From JAAYAN01 sp964437215 (GTDB lineage: Bacteria > Bacteroidota > Ignavibacteria > Ignavibacteriales > Melioribacteraceae), in contig CAYTFZ010000007.1 in assembly GCA_964437215.1 (NCBI GenBank), positions 1-56,963 of the forward strand: 56,963 nucleotides of DNA, written 5' to 3'. How positions within the stretch are numbered: position 1 is the first letter of the stretch; every line of letters begins with the position of its first letter. The position numbers and the translations under genes were made by a program. This document shows, piece after piece, positions 1 to 8,351 of the stretch. Below the pieces are notes generated by a model. That model had not been told where the DNA came from, did not search any database, and saw only the letters and a program-made list of their open reading frames with translations.

Positions 1-554
1 TTAGTTCCCACACCGCCCGATTTTTTAACATCTCCTTTCCAGGAAAAATGATACCAAGGTCCTCGCGATGTAATATAAGTTAATACTACATCTGCCTTTT
101 TGCTCTTATCTCTCTTTTCAATTTTCTCTTTTAATGCAGCCAAACCTGGATGAACCCTTAACTGTAAAAGAGTAAATACTTTTTTCCCGGTTTCTTCTTC
201 TAATTTCTGTAAAAGATCAAGATTCCAAGGATTAAGCACAATGGGTTTTTCGCAAATTGCATCGGCGCCAATACGGAAAGCAAACCGGATATGAGCATCG
301 TGAAGATGATTTGGCGAACAAATTGAAAGATAATCGAGTTTCTGCGGATACTTGCCTTGTCTTAATTTTTCGAGATGCCTGTCAAATCTTTCAAAGTCGC
401 TGAAATAACTGACTTCGGGGAAATATCTATCGAGTATCCCTACCGAATCATTCGGATCGAGCGCGGCAATTAAATTGTTTTTTGTTTCGTAAATTGCCTG
501 CAAATGCCGCGGCGCAATATATCCGGCAACACCTGTAATTGCAAAATTTTTCAT
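1..554 (-). CDS. wlbA: Gfo/Idh/MocA oxidoreductase, WlbA/WbpB-like amino-sugar uronate oxidase (partial)
   Basis: Only the first 184 codons are present; the gene runs off the left edge. The translated N-terminus begins MKNFAITGVAGYIAPRHLQA, a Rossmann GxxGYIAPRH start, followed by DPNDSVGI, the YLSICSPNHLH strand and the ICEKP motif that holds the catalytic-region Lys of this superfamily. These match the WlbA/WbpB group, NAD-dependent enzymes that oxidise the C3 hydroxyl of UDP-N-acetyl-glucosaminuronate on the way to diacetamido-uronic acids of O-antigens (family knowledge). The ATG overlaps the stop of the upstream YfhO-like gene as ATGA, so the two are probably translationally coupled. It is the most downstream gene visible in the polysaccharide operon. 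The cytoplasmic substrate is inferred; another Gfo/Idh substrate cannot be excluded from half a protein. Confidence 0.85.
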   Translation of the reverse strand, partial: MKNFAITGVAGYIAPRHLQAIYETKNNLIAALDPNDSVGILDRYFPEVSYFSDFERFDRHLEKLRQGKYPQKLDYLSICSPNHLHDAHIRFAFRIGADAICEKPIVLNPWNLDLLQKLEEETGKKVFTLLQLRVHPGLAALKEKIEKRDKSKKADVVLTYITSRGPWYHFSWKGDVKKSGGVGT

Positions 555-3055
555 TTTACTTCCTGATTTTTCTTGAAGATTTTATTTTTCAAAGATTCAT
601 TTTCATAAATTGCAAAGCCAACCATCATTAAAAGGATTATAATATTTCCAGTCCAAGCCATTGTTATGCCCGAATAATAAGTCGGCGGATTGAACTCCAT
701 TGTAAGTCTGCCGTTTCCGGAAGGTATTAAAAGTCCGCGTAAAATATGATTTACGCTGTGAATTTTTATTTCCTTTCCGTTAAATACGGCATTCCATCCT
801 TCTGGATAAAATATTTCCGATATTACTAGAAATCCTTCTTTGTCATTTTTTATTTCAAATTCAAGTTTATTCGGCGAAACACTAATAAATTTAACTTCGC
901 CGGAATTGTTGTAAATTTTATTTTCAAGTCCGCTGCCACTTACAAAAAGAGCTTCGTTTTTTGGATTGAACAATGTGTCATTCATAATCTCAAGCATTAA
1001 ATTCGGCGATTCCGAATTTTTCGTTTCTTTTACAAACCAAGCTTTAGGAAGCGAATTAATATTTTCGTAAAGATAATTCTGCCCATCGGTTACCAAAGGT
1101 TTTAAGTTTGGCATCATTACCCCTTGATTAAGAATAACATATTTCCCGCCGAGCATATTAATAATGTTCCAATTAATTTTATCGGGGGTTGGAGCAGCAA
1201 ATAAACAATTATCATTTATATCCTGAATATTTTGCATTTTAATTGCGCTGTAACCGTTAATTGTCGGATAGAAATAAGAGTACAAATTACTTTGAAATTC
1301 TCTTCCGAGAACTATTGCACGGTCAGTTTGCGGCTGACCTTTAAGGTAATCTGTAATTGCTGTGTTTCTGAAAATTGAAGTTTCGAGATCTGCATCTTTT
1401 ACAAGATCAATTTTATCGCCTGCCCTGCTGTTTGCTGTTCCCAATTCAATTAATACCAAAACTAACAATAAAGTCACAAAAACTTCTGTCCTGATTTTTC
1501 TAAAAATAAATAAGAAAGAAGCTGCAGTAAGTCCAACAACAATCCATAATTGCTTGATTGCATCCGCAGTCAAAAATTCATTTCGAATATTTTTAACAAT
1601 GCTTAAAGTGTTTGCATCATAATTCTGTGCATCAGAAGCAAGTTGATAAGTAAAACCATCTTTCAACAATAATACTGCTGCTAAAAATGCAATTGCCGAT
1701 CCAAAAATACCGGCAGCAAGTTTAATATCTTTAGGATATTCGAATGACAAGAAAGACTTTAATCCGTATCCCGAAAGAATCAGAATAGCAATAAAAGTAA
1801 TGTTTGCCATCATAGCCGGAGCGCGGAATTTTGAAAAATACGGAACATAATAAAAGAATAATTTATAAAGTTCCGGAAAATGCTTACCGAAAGAAAGCAG
1901 CAGTGAGAATATTGTAAAAACGGTTAGAGAAAACACGAACGCGTCTTTTCTATTTTTAATCACACCAATTAATGCAAAAATAAAAAGTATCATTCCCATA
2001 TAGGCATAATTTCCCGAAAAAGGTTTATCGCCCCAATAACCAGGGACTTGTTTACCTACATATTGGGGATACTCTTTCCCATCATAAATTTCTGCCGAAA
2101 CGCCTCCATGAAACCGCTGGATGAAAAAGTCCATAACTTCGGCAGGTGCAAGCGACCAGTTAGTTGCGTAATCGAAACTTACACCGCCTGATTGCTGTGC
2201 AGTTACGTGGTCAGTTTCGGTAACAACCGGATTACCGCCTCGGGTTGAATATGGCGTATATTCTTTAATACTCAAAAACGGCTGCGAAGCAGTTAAAACT
2301 GTGAGTATAATTGCTACAACAAATTTGATAAAAATTCCGACACCTTTTTTGTACTCTTTATCCATAAATATTTTTACGTACTGAAAAATGAAAAGGAAAA
2401 ACAAAAAGAGTATTGCATAAAAAACAATTTGAAAATGCTGCGTACGGATAAGCCAGGAAAAAATAAAAGCAAATGAAGCTGCCCCGAACCACGAGTTTTT
2501 ATCAATTAGATAATTAAATGTTAAAACTAACCAGGGGAGAACCATTATTGCACGAAGTTTTGTAAAATGTCCATCGCCTACCAACGATTGCCAATCGGGT
2601 AAAAGTGTAAAACCAATAGCGATAATAGCGCTAAAATACCATGGAATTTTCCGGTAAACTAAAAATGAATATATACCGAATGCACCGACTAAAAAGTACA
2701 AATAAGCCCAATATGTAACGCCTTCCAGTTTTCCAATTAAAGTATCGAAATGAATAAGTTCGGGGGTAATTCGCTGATAAAGCGGCATTCCCGAAAATAT
2801 TCCCGTATTCCACAAGGGGGTTTCGCCGGTTTTCTCGCGCCATTCTGTAACAATATTTGTTTCTCCTTTTGAAGCTACTATATCGGTTCCTGACGGACGC
2901 ATATTATCAAATAAATACGGTGAGAAAACAAATGTAACCGGAATTAAAATTAGTAAAACTGCGATTGCATATTTTGTTTTTGCCGGTAATGAATCAAAAA
3001 AATTGCTTAATGGTTTCTTATTATTTTTTTGTTTCGTATCTCTAATTTTTGCCAT
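551..3055 (-). CDS. YfhO-family multi-pass membrane protein (GT-C-like)
   Basis: 834 residues with roughly a dozen hydrophobic segments. The first is near residues 28-48, after a Lys-rich cytoplasmic tail. A large extracytoplasmic region with conserved aromatic and Gly content (GDGHFTKLRA near 160; the NWSLAPAEVMDFF block near 300) is followed by further TM helices, a soluble C-terminal domain and a final TM near 800-822. This layout is that of the YfhO family (PF09586), GT-C-fold membrane proteins; some Gram-positive members glycosylate teichoic acids. In this operon, between an amidotransferase and an amino-uronate oxidase, it may transfer a lipid-linked sugar on the outer face of the inner membrane; that role is inferred. 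It overlaps the next gene by 4 bases (ATGA) and starts 29 bases after asnB. Confidence 0.8.
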   Translation of the reverse strand: MAKIRDTKQKNNKKPLSNFFDSLPAKTKYAIAVLLILIPVTFVFSPYLFDNMRPSGTDIVASKGETNIVTEWREKTGETPLWNTGIFSGMPLYQRITPELIHFDTLIGKLEGVTYWAYLYFLVGAFGIYSFLVYRKIPWYFSAIIAIGFTLLPDWQSLVGDGHFTKLRAIMVLPWLVLTFNYLIDKNSWFGAASFAFIFSWLIRTQHFQIVFYAILFLFFLFIFQYVKIFMDKEYKKGVGIFIKFVVAIILTVLTASQPFLSIKEYTPYSTRGGNPVVTETDHVTAQQSGGVSFDYATNWSLAPAEVMDFFIQRFHGGVSAEIYDGKEYPQYVGKQVPGYWGDKPFSGNYAYMGMILFIFALIGVIKNRKDAFVFSLTVFTIFSLLLSFGKHFPELYKLFFYYVPYFSKFRAPAMMANITFIAILILSGYGLKSFLSFEYPKDIKLAAGIFGSAIAFLAAVLLLKDGFTYQLASDAQNYDANTLSIVKNIRNEFLTADAIKQLWIVVGLTAASFLFIFRKIRTEVFVTLLLVLVLIELGTANSRAGDKIDLVKDADLETSIFRNTAITDYLKGQPQTDRAIVLGREFQSNLYSYFYPTINGYSAIKMQNIQDINDNCLFAAPTPDKINWNIINMLGGKYVILNQGVMMPNLKPLVTDGQNYLYENINSLPKAWFVKETKNSESPNLMLEIMNDTLFNPKNEALFVSGSGLENKIYNNSGEVKFISVSPNKLEFEIKNDKEGFLVISEIFYPEGWNAVFNGKEIKIHSVNHILRGLLIPSGNGRLTMEFNPPTYYSGITMAWTGNIIILLMMVGFAIYENESLKNKIFKKNQEVK

Positions 3056-3084
3056 AATCCCTTCAACTTTTTTAAGATGTAAAG

Positions 3085-5025
3085 CTAACTATAATATTTT
3101 TCTAATGAAAATTCTTTTGTTTCAAAATCGTTTGAATTGATAAACATTTTTTCCCAAATTGCAAATCCTACAAGCACCCAAATGTAATTATAATGCCAGC
3201 GTAATTTTGGATTTGCCGGGTAATCTAAAATTCTTTTTATATAATAGTAATTGAACAATCCCTGTTTTTCAACAAAATCTTTAGTAAGTATTTTCTCCGC
3301 AACTTCCTTTAAATCTTTTTTGAATTGCAGATAAGGATTTACTGTAAAACCCCATTTCTTTTTCTGAATTATTCTTGGTGGAAGTTTTGGTTCCATTGCT
3401 TTGCGGAAAAGATATTTTGTTGTGTTATTCTTAATTTTCAGATGAACCGGAATTGAAAACCCGAAATTCACTAAATCTAAATCAAGAAATGGCACACGCT
3501 CTTCCACTGAATTTGCCATTGACATTCTGTCTTCAACAAGCAGGTAATCGTTCACCATTTTTGTTTGAAATTCCGTGAATAAAACTTGATCGAGATAATT
3601 CAAATTGCTGCTTTTAGCAAAAAATTCATCAAATCCGGTCTTAGTTTTATCAACTTGCATCCTGAACTTTGAAGCAGCCGATTTGCTGTAAATCTCGCTG
3701 TAAAATCCTTCGTCGTAATCCCAAACATTTCTAACTATCAGGTAAAATTTTTCAATATCATTTATTGATAAAAGCATCTGCATTCCGCGCCTGTATTCAT
3801 CGTAACTTAAAGTATGCGAAAAATTCTGCACTTTGAAAATAAAATCTGCTTTCCACTGCATAATTTTCCCTAAAAACGGAGGAATTTTACCTTTAAATTT
3901 ATTAAATGGATATACGAATTTATGAATATCATATCCTGCAAAAAGCTCGTCACCGCCAAGTCCGCCAAGTACAACCTTTACGTGTTGCTTTACAAAAGCC
4001 GACATATTAAACCCTTGCAGCAGATTTATTTTTGGTTCTTCAGCGTGCCATATTACTTGAGGAAGACTTTTCAGCGGTTCCATCGCCAGGCTATGCGTAA
4101 AATGATTCGTCCCAAAATGTTTCGCAATCATTTCAGCATCAGTAAATTCATCAGTCGGTTCGTTAAATCCTAAAGTAAAAGTATTGATTCTTTCAACGCC
4201 CAGTTCGTGCATCTTTTGTACAATTGTCGAACTGTCCATTCCTCCGGAAAGATAAACTCCGATCGGCACATCGCTCATTAATTGTCGCTGTATAGCCTGT
4301 TTTATATAAAAATGTATTTCGTCAATTGCATCATCTTCCGTCATTTTTGTATTAACTGAAGGTTCAAGCCGCCAATATTTTTCAACTTTAATTCCGTAAC
4401 TGTTATGAACAAGAAAATGCGCAGGGGGAAGTCGTTTAATATCGGCAAAAAGAGTCTCATTCCGCTGGGTATAGCGAAGATTAAGATGCGAGTGAAGCGA
4501 ATTGTAATTTATCTTCCGTTCAACTTTTTCGTGTAAAAGTATGGACTTTTGTTCGGAAGCGAAAATGAATAATCCGTCTTTAGAATAATAGTGAAGAGGC
4601 TTAATTCCAAAATGGTCGCGGGCAAGTATCAATTCATTTTTCGGTATATTAAGAATAGCAAGAGCAAAAATCCCGTTAAGCTTAGGAAAAATCCCGGTTC
4701 CGTATTCTTCATATCCGTGAATTATAGCTTCTGTATCCGAATTTGTTTTAAAAATATGCCCTTTTGAAATCAACTCTTTTTTAATTTCGTGGAAATTGTA
4801 AATTTCGCCGTTATAAATTATACAGAGCGAATTATCCTCGTTAAATATCGGTTGATTGCCTGTAAAAAGGTCAACAATCGATAGTCTGCGATGACCGAGA
4901 GTGTAATTCCCGCATTCATAAATTGAGCTATCATCCGGTCCGCGATGACTTATAATATCCGTCATCCGCTTAACAAGCTCTTTATTTTCAGTATTTTTTT
5001 CGAAGACTCCGGCTATTCCGCACAT
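3085..5025 (-). CDS. asnB: Asparagine synthase-type glutamine amidotransferase
   Basis: 646 residues. It begins MCGIAGVF, so Cys2 is the N-terminal nucleophile of a class II glutaminase domain (about 1-210; RGPDD, YNGEIYN and ARDHFGIKPL motifs are present). A synthetase domain with the PP-loop SGGMDSS (near residue 262), GGLGGDELFAGY and EERVPFLD follows. All catalytic signatures are intact. The textbook reaction is ATP- and glutamine-dependent amidation of aspartate. In surface-polysaccharide loci, close relatives such as WbpS amidate uronic acids (family knowledge). Here it lies one base downstream of a glucuronyl C5-epimerase-like gene, within a uronate-modifying operon, so uronamide formation is at least as likely as asparagine synthesis. 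Sequence alone cannot separate the two. Confidence 0.88.
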   Translation of the reverse strand: MCGIAGVFEKNTENKELVKRMTDIISHRGPDDSSIYECGNYTLGHRRLSIVDLFTGNQPIFNEDNSLCIIYNGEIYNFHEIKKELISKGHIFKTNSDTEAIIHGYEEYGTGIFPKLNGIFALAILNIPKNELILARDHFGIKPLHYYSKDGLFIFASEQKSILLHEKVERKINYNSLHSHLNLRYTQRNETLFADIKRLPPAHFLVHNSYGIKVEKYWRLEPSVNTKMTEDDAIDEIHFYIKQAIQRQLMSDVPIGVYLSGGMDSSTIVQKMHELGVERINTFTLGFNEPTDEFTDAEMIAKHFGTNHFTHSLAMEPLKSLPQVIWHAEEPKINLLQGFNMSAFVKQHVKVVLGGLGGDELFAGYDIHKFVYPFNKFKGKIPPFLGKIMQWKADFIFKVQNFSHTLSYDEYRRGMQMLLSINDIEKFYLIVRNVWDYDEGFYSEIYSKSAASKFRMQVDKTKTGFDEFFAKSSNLNYLDQVLFTEFQTKMVNDYLLVEDRMSMANSVEERVPFLDLDLVNFGFSIPVHLKIKNNTTKYLFRKAMEPKLPPRIIQKKKWGFTVNPYLQFKKDLKEVAEKILTKDFVEKQGLFNYYYIKRILDYPANPKLRWHYNYIWVLVGFAIWEKMFINSNDFETKEFSLEKYYS

Positions 5026-5026
5026 A

Positions 5027-6010
5027 TTAAAGCCTGTTAATTTTTTTTAATGCACGGTATTTTACAGGATACATTCTCAGCAGATTACTCTTTTTATCGT
5101 ACTCAGTAAATTTGTGGTAATAATTTGCAAAATCGCCGCGTTTAGTTAATTTGTAAAGCAATTTTAACTGAAGATTAACAAGCCTCAAATACCCAATTGT
5201 GCAAGGGTCAATTTCCGGGTAATGGGACATTCGGCAATAGTTAAATTTCAGCCAATATCCCATATCATATTCCGGCAGCCAATCTATTAAGCTTTCAATT
5301 CCTTCATCAAAAAGATTTTTTGCTTTAATATTTTTATTTGAGCGGTAAAAATCATATAATCCCAAAAGAGAAAAAATGTGCCCGTCCAGCACCATAGTGG
5401 GTTCTGCGGCAACGTATTCTTCATAAAATTTGCCTTTTTCGGTAAAAGCCGAAACTCCGCCGTCTTTAATATCATATGTAAACGGAATAAGGGCGCTTTC
5501 AGCAACTTCCAGAAACTCTTGATTGTTAGTTTCCTGCCATGCTCTCAACAGGACTGATATTGCGCGGCTTTGAGTGAATGCTGATTTCCAGGGAGTGAAT
5601 ATTTTATACTCGGGTTTGGGAATATCGGTAAGCCAGAATGTACCCAGTTTTTCGTCCTGTATTTTATTGTTCATAAACCATTTAACTATTCTGAAAAAAT
5701 GGTCTTTCTTTTCAGGCAGTGATGTATCGATATACGAATTATAAACAGCAAGGGCATATTGCCCTATCGAAATTGGATAGTAATGCATCTTCGGTTCGTC
5801 AACATCAATATAAGATGAATTAAGGGGAACTCCGTCTGCATCAAATGATGTGATTAATTTATTCAATTTACTTGGATCTTCTTCAAATAAAAAATAAAAC
5901 TGCCCAAGCTTTTGAGTCTGCAATTCGGTGGAAATAATATAAGGCTCGCTGTTTTTTTTTAAATCATCAGCAAACTTTTTCAGCATAAATTTGTATTTCC
6001 GGAAATTCAT
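5027..6010 (-). CDS. D-glucuronyl C5-epimerase C-terminal domain-like protein
   Basis: 327 residues without a signal peptide or TM segment. The block from about residue 140 (TPWKSAFTQSRAISVLLRAW, then FYEEYVAAEPTMVLDGHIFSLLGLYDFY) is the alpha/alpha-barrel signature of the C5-epimerase C-terminal family (PF06662), whose animal members convert glucuronate to iduronate in heparan chains. Tyr-rich segments near 250-275 (GYWLKFNY, SHYPEIDP, GYLRLVNLQ) sit where the eukaryotic enzymes have catalytic tyrosines. The N-terminal beta domain of the animal enzyme appears to be replaced by a short helical region. The start overlaps the GT4 stop by 4 bases (ATGA), so it is coupled to glycosyltransferase synthesis. 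It is probably cytoplasmic, acting on a nucleotide sugar or lipid-linked oligosaccharide; the substrate is unknown. Confidence 0.8.
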   Translation of the reverse strand: MNFRKYKFMLKKFADDLKKNSEPYIISTELQTQKLGQFYFLFEEDPSKLNKLITSFDADGVPLNSSYIDVDEPKMHYYPISIGQYALAVYNSYIDTSLPEKKDHFFRIVKWFMNNKIQDEKLGTFWLTDIPKPEYKIFTPWKSAFTQSRAISVLLRAWQETNNQEFLEVAESALIPFTYDIKDGGVSAFTEKGKFYEEYVAAEPTMVLDGHIFSLLGLYDFYRSNKNIKAKNLFDEGIESLIDWLPEYDMGYWLKFNYCRMSHYPEIDPCTIGYLRLVNLQLKLLYKLTKRGDFANYYHKFTEYDKKSNLLRMYPVKYRALKKINRL

Positions 6011-7287
6011 ACTACCTCATCAAAAACCGAGGCAAGCTGTTTGGTTAGTCCTTTGCGCGAATATCTTTTAATTACTTTTAAATTTATAATCTGTCTGTAA
6101 TCTGCTTTCCAGTCTGTAATTTTATCAATCAGCACCTTTGTAAGATCGCTTCCGAAGTCGAACATTTTTCCGCAGCCCGATTCTTTCAAAATCTGCGAAG
6201 CGTCTCCGTGAGAAGGACCTATTCCTAAAATAAAATTTCCCGTTGCCATATATTCAAACAGTTTTCCGGTTAAAATTCCTTCATTTTTCGGAGTGTTCGG
6301 AATAACAAGTAAAAGGATATCCGATTTCTGCATAATTTTTACGGTTTCGGAATGCGGACGGGGATAATAGAATTTTATCAGTTCACCAAGAGAAAATTTT
6401 TCAACTGAATCGCGTACAGATTCGTGAAAATTTCCGTAAAAACTTATTTCAATCTGCTCTTTCAAATTTTCAGGAAGACTTTGAACTGCGTTCAGAAAAT
6501 CGTCAATATACTGATCTTTTCCCAAAGTTCCTGTATAAGATATTATAAATTTATCGTTTTTTGGTCTGATGTAATCAAAATCGGCATCATCGTAACCGTT
6601 AGGAAGAATGTAATAATTGTTTTTGCAAATATCATAAAACATTTCCGCAATAGAGTGGCTTACTGTTATTGCTGCATTGCAGGATGAAAGAACCATTTTT
6701 TCAAGCTTTTTATCTTTTGAATTTGCAAATGCTGTTCTTTTTAAATCTGCCTGCCAAAAAGCCGAACTCCAGGGATCGCGGAAATCGCAGACCCATTTAA
6801 GTCCGGTTTCTTTCGCCAATTTGTATGCTCCTATCTGCAAAGAATGCGGGGGAGATGAGCTGAAGATGAGATCGGGAAGTTCCTCTTGAATTACCTTGAG
6901 CCCTTCTTTATGAATATATTTTATCCAGCCTGTTTTGGCATCCGGCACAAAAAAATTAGCCCTTATCCATTTGCTGGCTTTAATTTTAAATGTGTCCTTT
7001 TCATTTTTATTCAGCACAAATGTCGGTACATTTTCCTTTCCTGTTAAGCCGGCAACCGATTTGTAAAGATTCACGGGTTCAAATATTTTCGTCTTATAAA
7101 CCCTGCATCCTGAAGGAATATCATCCAGCAGCGATTCATCGATATTTGGGTAATTGCCGTTTTCTACGGTAAGCACAACCGGCTGCCATCCGAATTCGGG
7201 AAGGTATTTTACAAACTTCAATACTCTTTGCACACCGGGTCCGCCCGAAGGAGGCCAATAATATGTAATTATTAATACTTTTTTCAT
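6007..7287 (-). CDS. Glycosyltransferase family 4 (GT-B fold)
   Basis: 426 residues. The N-terminus MKKVLIITYYWPPSGGPGVQ is typical of GT4 enzymes with a glycine-rich donor/acceptor loop. A central HSIAEMF and NGYDDADF segment (near 210-232) marks the crossover to the C-terminal Rossmann domain. The donor-binding ISYTGTLGKDQYIDDFLNAV and the late GILTGKLFEYMATGNFILGI motif (with the GT4 Glu) are present. It is a retaining cytoplasmic glycosyltransferase adding one sugar to the growing lipid-linked repeat unit. It is preceded by a GT2 gene 20 bases upstream and overlaps the C5-epimerase-like gene by 4 bases. The sugar specificity cannot be read from sequence. Confidence 0.88.
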   Translation of the reverse strand: MKKVLIITYYWPPSGGPGVQRVLKFVKYLPEFGWQPVVLTVENGNYPNIDESLLDDIPSGCRVYKTKIFEPVNLYKSVAGLTGKENVPTFVLNKNEKDTFKIKASKWIRANFFVPDAKTGWIKYIHKEGLKVIQEELPDLIFSSSPPHSLQIGAYKLAKETGLKWVCDFRDPWSSAFWQADLKRTAFANSKDKKLEKMVLSSCNAAITVSHSIAEMFYDICKNNYYILPNGYDDADFDYIRPKNDKFIISYTGTLGKDQYIDDFLNAVQSLPENLKEQIEISFYGNFHESVRDSVEKFSLGELIKFYYPRPHSETVKIMQKSDILLLVIPNTPKNEGILTGKLFEYMATGNFILGIGPSHGDASQILKESGCGKMFDFGSDLTKVLIDKITDWKADYRQIINLKVIKRYSRKGLTKQLASVFDEVV

Positions 7288-7307
7288 TTAATCATCAATT
7301 TACTGAT

Positions 7308-8336
7308 TTAATTGTAATATTTTTTCACAAATCCTGTGGTTTCTTTCCTGTTAAAAATTACTCTTCTTATAAAAGCATATATAAAACCTGTGCCGTAACC
7401 GATAATCTGGGTAGGAACAATTAACGGGATATATTTGCAAACCCGCATATCCTTGTATTTTACTCCTGCATGGATTGACATTATTATCAGCACAATTATC
7501 CCTGCAACTAAAATAGGAAGAAATATGCCTGGTAAGAATATTGTGAGAATTATTATTAACGCCGACATTAAAGTGCCGACAGCAGGAAAGAAGTGAACAG
7601 GTTCAAGCATTTTGTTATCAATTTTATAAAGATTAATACGAGCCACACCCCAGTTAAAAACCTGTTTAAAAAATTTTTTAACAGATATTCTTCTTTTATG
7701 ATAAACAACCGCATCGGCTACTTTTATTACCGGTTCGCCTGTTTTTATTATCCTGTGGCTGAATTCGATATCCTGCCCGTGCCGGAGTTTATTCATACCG
7801 CCGATTTTTTTGTAAATATCGTTTCTAACGCCCATATTAAAACTGCGCGGATAATATTTGGAGATTTTTTTTTCCGAATGTCCCCGGATTCCGCCGGTTG
7901 TTATAAATGATGTCATCGAATAATCAATTGCTTTCTGGACGGGTGAAAAATCGGGCAGTACTGCATCGGGACCTCCGAAACCGGCAGGTTCCGAACTTTT
8001 CAAAGCTTTTTTATATGCCGAAAGCCAGTTTTTATCTGCAATACAGTCGCTGTCAATAAAAAGCAGATATTTGCCCTTGGCATTTTCCATTCCTAAATTT
8101 CGGGCCTCACCCGGACCTTTATGATTCTGCTTCAGGAAGTTAATTTTTAATCCGCTCTTGTTGATAAAACCTTTTATTATATCTTCGGTATTATCATCAG
8201 AGCCATCGTCAACAACTATTATTTCGAATTCCGAAAAATCTATTATCTGAGTTAATAAAGATTCCAGCAACTCCTTGATTTCATCTGCACGATTAAAAGT
8301 AGGAACAATAACCGAAAACAGAACTTCATAATTCAT
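7308..8336 (-). CDS. Glycosyltransferase family 2 with C-terminal membrane segments
   Basis: 342 residues. The N-terminal GT-A domain opens with FSVIVPTFNRADEIKELLES and has IIVVDDGSDDNTEDII and the metal-binding DxD-like LLFIDSDC (near residue 95). HGQDIEFSHRI near 190 is the acceptor-site ED-type motif. Two hydrophobic stretches at about 245-290 (LMSALIIILTIFLPGIF and ILVAGIIVLIIM) suggest anchoring in the inner membrane. It probably adds a sugar to an undecaprenyl-linked intermediate. It lies between another GT2 (15 bases upstream) and the GT4 gene in the same operon. Specificity is unknown. Confidence 0.86.
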   Translation of the reverse strand: MNYEVLFSVIVPTFNRADEIKELLESLLTQIIDFSEFEIIVVDDGSDDNTEDIIKGFINKSGLKINFLKQNHKGPGEARNLGMENAKGKYLLFIDSDCIADKNWLSAYKKALKSSEPAGFGGPDAVLPDFSPVQKAIDYSMTSFITTGGIRGHSEKKISKYYPRSFNMGVRNDIYKKIGGMNKLRHGQDIEFSHRIIKTGEPVIKVADAVVYHKRRISVKKFFKQVFNWGVARINLYKIDNKMLEPVHFFPAVGTLMSALIIILTIFLPGIFLPILVAGIIVLIIMSIHAGVKYKDMRVCKYIPLIVPTQIIGYGTGFIYAFIRRVIFNRKETTGFVKKYYN

Positions 8337-8351
8337 TTATAATTCGGTTCC

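Noticed and set aside
3488..3500. TGGCAC sequence resembling a sigma-54 -24 element
   Set aside because: It lies inside asnB coding sequence and has no TTGC at the -12 spacing.
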